Notes under the pieces: model-generated
What the model was told of the DNA's origin: nothing
The model's input: only the letters and a program-made list of their open reading frames with translations
The model's database searches: none
Assembly (NCBI GenBank): GCA_012032065.1
Contig: JAAURV010000156.1
Span: 1 to 7,342 of the forward strand
From: Hyphomicrobiales bacterium
GTDB taxonomy: Bacteria > Pseudomonadota > Alphaproteobacteria > Rhizobiales > Aestuariivirgaceae
Reading direction: 5' to 3'
DNA: 7,342 bases
Position numbers and translations under genes: made by a program
In this document: positions 5,310 to 7,342 of the stretch, one piece after another
How the letters are laid out: the number at the start of each line of letters is the position of its first letter
Numbering within the stretch: the stretch's first letter is position 1

Positions 5310-7342
5310 ATGGCGAAGGGGCTGTTACCGAAAGCGGAACTCGACGCCCTTGTGGACGGGACGCATGGCGATCCATTCGCTGTTCTGGGCCTGCACAAAT
5401 CGGGCAAGGATTACGTCGCGCGGGCGCTGGTTCACGGCGCGGAGAAGGTGACCGCGACAGATCTCGCCGGCAAGAAGGTTGGCGAACTCAAGCAAATTCA
5501 CCCCGGGGGCGTGTTCGAAGGACCAGTCAAACTCAAGGACCGGCAGCCGCTTCGTTATGAGGCGAAGAACAAGGACGGTGAATGGAGCATCGCTGATCCT
5601 TATTCGTTCGGCCCGGTCCTTGGCCCCATGGACGACTACTACGTAGCTCAGGGAACCCATCTCCGGCTCTACGACAAATTCGGCGCGCATATCATCGATC
5701 ATGAAGGCGCAACCGGCACGCATTTCGCGCTATGGGCGCCCAACGCCAAACGCGTCTCCGTTATCGGCGATTTCAATTCATGGGATGGCCGCCGCCATGT
5801 GATGCGGCTCCGGCAGGGCACGGGCGTGTGGGAGATTTTCATTCCGGGCGTTGGCGAAGGCGCGAAGTACAAATACGAAATCATCGGACAGGGCGGCGAC
5901 CGGCTTCCGCTGAAGAGCGATCCTTACGGCTTTGGCGCGGAGCTTCGCCCGAACACGGCGTCACGCGTCTCGAAGATCGACAATTTCAAGTGGACGGATA
6001 GCGGCTATCTGAAGAGCCGCGCTGAGGGCGACTGGCGGCGGAAACCGATGTCGATCTACGAAGTCCACCTCGGCTCCTGGCGGAAGAAAGACGGCGCCGA
6101 GTTCCTTTCATATGACGATCTGGCGCGCGATCTCGTGGGTTACGCCAGCGACATGGGCTACACCCATATCGAACTGCTCCCGATCTCGGAGCATCCGTTC
6201 GATCCGTCGTGGGGCTACCAGCCGACCGGCCTCTATGCGCCAACTTCGCGCTTCGGCGACCCCGCCGGTTTCGCGCGCTTCGTCGACGCAGCGCATGCGG
6301 CTGGCATTGGTGTGATCCTCGACTGGGTGCCGGCACATTTCCCGACCGACGAGTTCGGCCTTGGCCGCTTCGACGGCACCGCGCTTTACGAACACGCCGA
6401 CCCGCGCAAGGGCTTTCACCCGGACTGGAATACGCTGATCTACAACTTCGGCCGCACGGAGGTGCAGAGCTTCCTCATCAACAACGCGCTTTTCTGGCTC
6501 GAGAAATATCATATCGATGGCCTGCGCGTGGATGCCGTCGCCTCGATGCTCTATCTCGACTACTCGCGCAAAGCCGGCGAATGGATTCCAAACGAGCGTG
6601 GCGGCAACGAGAACACCGAGGCCATCGCATTCCTCCGCCGCATGAACGAAGTCTGTTACGCGGCGCATCCCGGCATCGTGACGATCGCCGAGGAGTCAAC
6701 AGCGTTTCCCGGCGTGTCGCAACCCGTCTACAACGGCGGCTTGGGCTTCGGCTTCAAGTGGAACATGGGCTTCATGCACGACACGTTGGAATACATGTCG
6801 CGCGATCCCGTGCACCGGCGGCATCACCACAATGAGCTGACCTTCGGACTGCTCTACGCCTTCTCGGAAAACTTCGTCCTGCCGCTCTCCCACGACGAAG
6901 TGGTGCACGGCAAGGGATCGCTGCTCAAGAAAATGGGCGGCGACGACTGGGCCAAGTTCGCGAGCCTCCGCGCCTTCTACACCTTCATGTGGGCCTATCC
7001 CGGCAAGAAACTCTTGTTCATGGGCCAGGAGTTCGCGCCCTGGGAGGAATGGAGCGAAGGCAAGAGCCTCGACTGGCATTTGCTTGATCATCTGCCGCAC
7101 AAGGGCATTCAGAATCTGATCCGCGATCTCAACAGACTCTACACCTCGCTTCCCGCTCTCTCCGGCCGCGACTGCGAGGGCGAAGGCTTCCAGTGGCTGA
7201 TCGCCGACGATCACGAGAATTCCGTCTTCGCCTGGGTGCGCTGGGCCGGAGACGCGCCGCCCGTGGCGCTCATCACCAATTTCACGCCGGTTCCGCGCGA
7301 GGGCTACGGCGTGCCGATGCCGCGCGCCGGGCGCTGGGCCGA
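5310..7342 (+). CDS. glgB: 1,4-alpha-glucan branching enzyme, 3' end cut by window edge
   Basis: Cytoplasmic GH13 enzyme that cuts alpha-1,4 chains and rejoins them as alpha-1,6 branches in glycogen. 677 codons are open to the window edge, against about 730 in the family, so only part of the C-terminal domain is missing. The N-terminal G-D-P-F-A-V-L-G-L-H motif (20-29) marks the first CBM48-like module, and G-T-H-F-A-L-W-A-P-N (136-145) opens the second. The catalytic barrel begins near M-S-I-Y-E-V-H-L-G-S-W (247-257) and carries D-W-V-P-A-H-F (Asp338). The nucleophile is Asp408 (L-R-V-D-A-V), the acid/base Glu461 (I-A-E-E-S-T), and the third catalytic residue Asp529 (S-H-D-E-V-V-H-G). All three sit exactly three residues later than E. 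coli Asp405, Glu458 and Asp526. The ATG at 5310 follows AAGGGAG by eight bases; a GTG at 5303 is less likely because it is too close. Located 62 bases after glgP and probably co-transcribed. Confidence 0.96.
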   Translation, partial: MAKGLLPKAELDALVDGTHGDPFAVLGLHKSGKDYVARALVHGAEKVTATDLAGKKVGELKQIHPGGVFEGPVKLKDRQPLRYEAKNKDGEWSIADPYSFGPVLGPMDDYYVAQGTHLRLYDKFGAHIIDHEGATGTHFALWAPNAKRVSVIGDFNSWDGRRHVMRLRQGTGVWEIFIPGVGEGAKYKYEIIGQGGDRLPLKSDPYGFGAELRPNTASRVSKIDNFKWTDSGYLKSRAEGDWRRKPMSIYEVHLGSWRKKDGAEFLSYDDLARDLVGYASDMGYTHIELLPISEHPFDPSWGYQPTGLYAPTSRFGDPAGFARFVDAAHAAGIGVILDWVPAHFPTDEFGLGRFDGTALYEHADPRKGFHPDWNTLIYNFGRTEVQSFLINNALFWLEKYHIDGLRVDAVASMLYLDYSRKAGEWIPNERGGNENTEAIAFLRRMNEVCYAAHPGIVTIAEESTAFPGVSQPVYNGGLGFGFKWNMGFMHDTLEYMSRDPVHRRHHHNELTFGLLYAFSENFVLPLSHDEVVHGKGSLLKKMGGDDWAKFASLRAFYTFMWAYPGKKLLFMGQEFAPWEEWSEGKSLDWHLLDHLPHKGIQNLIRDLNRLYTSLPALSGRDCEGEGFQWLIADDHENSVFAWVRWAGDAPPVALITNFTPVPREGYGVPMPRAGRWA

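Overview
The window looks like chromosomal DNA of a GC-rich alphaproteobacterium, most likely in the Hyphomicrobiales (Rhizobiales). Three things suggest this: strong G/C preference at third codon positions, a CTTGACA / CTATCT promoter close to the alphaproteobacterial housekeeping consensus, and a glgP-glgB gene order typical of rhizobial glycogen clusters. The genus cannot be fixed from the sequence alone.

Layout. Positions 1-74 hold an AT-rich, strong-looking plus-strand promoter with a perfect GTTC-N7-GTTC direct repeat (the alphaproteobacterial LexA-box pattern) between -35 and -10. Positions ~74-475 contain no credible protein gene, but can be folded by hand into a multi-branched RNA. 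A terminal helix begins within a base or so of the predicted transcription start. Further helices include a 13-bp perfect inverted repeat. I do not recognise this RNA. It lacks the hallmark motifs of RNase P RNA, tmRNA and SRP RNA, and is the most interesting item here.

Positions 492-1631 (minus) encode a complete Rieske non-heme iron oxygenase alpha subunit with a glutamate in the inter-centre bridging position, as in quaternary-ammonium oxygenases. It is divergently transcribed, across an 87-base gap, from an SMP-30/gluconolactonase-family protein (1719-2651, plus). The two probably form one small catabolic unit, but the substrate is not readable from the sequence.

Positions 2791-5247 encode a full-length glycogen phosphorylase (GlgP). 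After 62 bases comes the 1,4-alpha-glucan branching enzyme (GlgB) at 5310, which runs off the right edge with about 93% of the usual length present. GlgP releases glucose-1-phosphate from glycogen and GlgB makes the alpha-1,6 branches during synthesis. Further glycogen genes (glgC, glgA, pgm or glgX) would be expected to the right. The spacer before glgP carries an imperfect 9-bp inverted repeat that may be an operator. Apart from the left-hand RNA locus the window is ordinary metabolic chromosome. No mobile element, CRISPR array or tRNA was seen.
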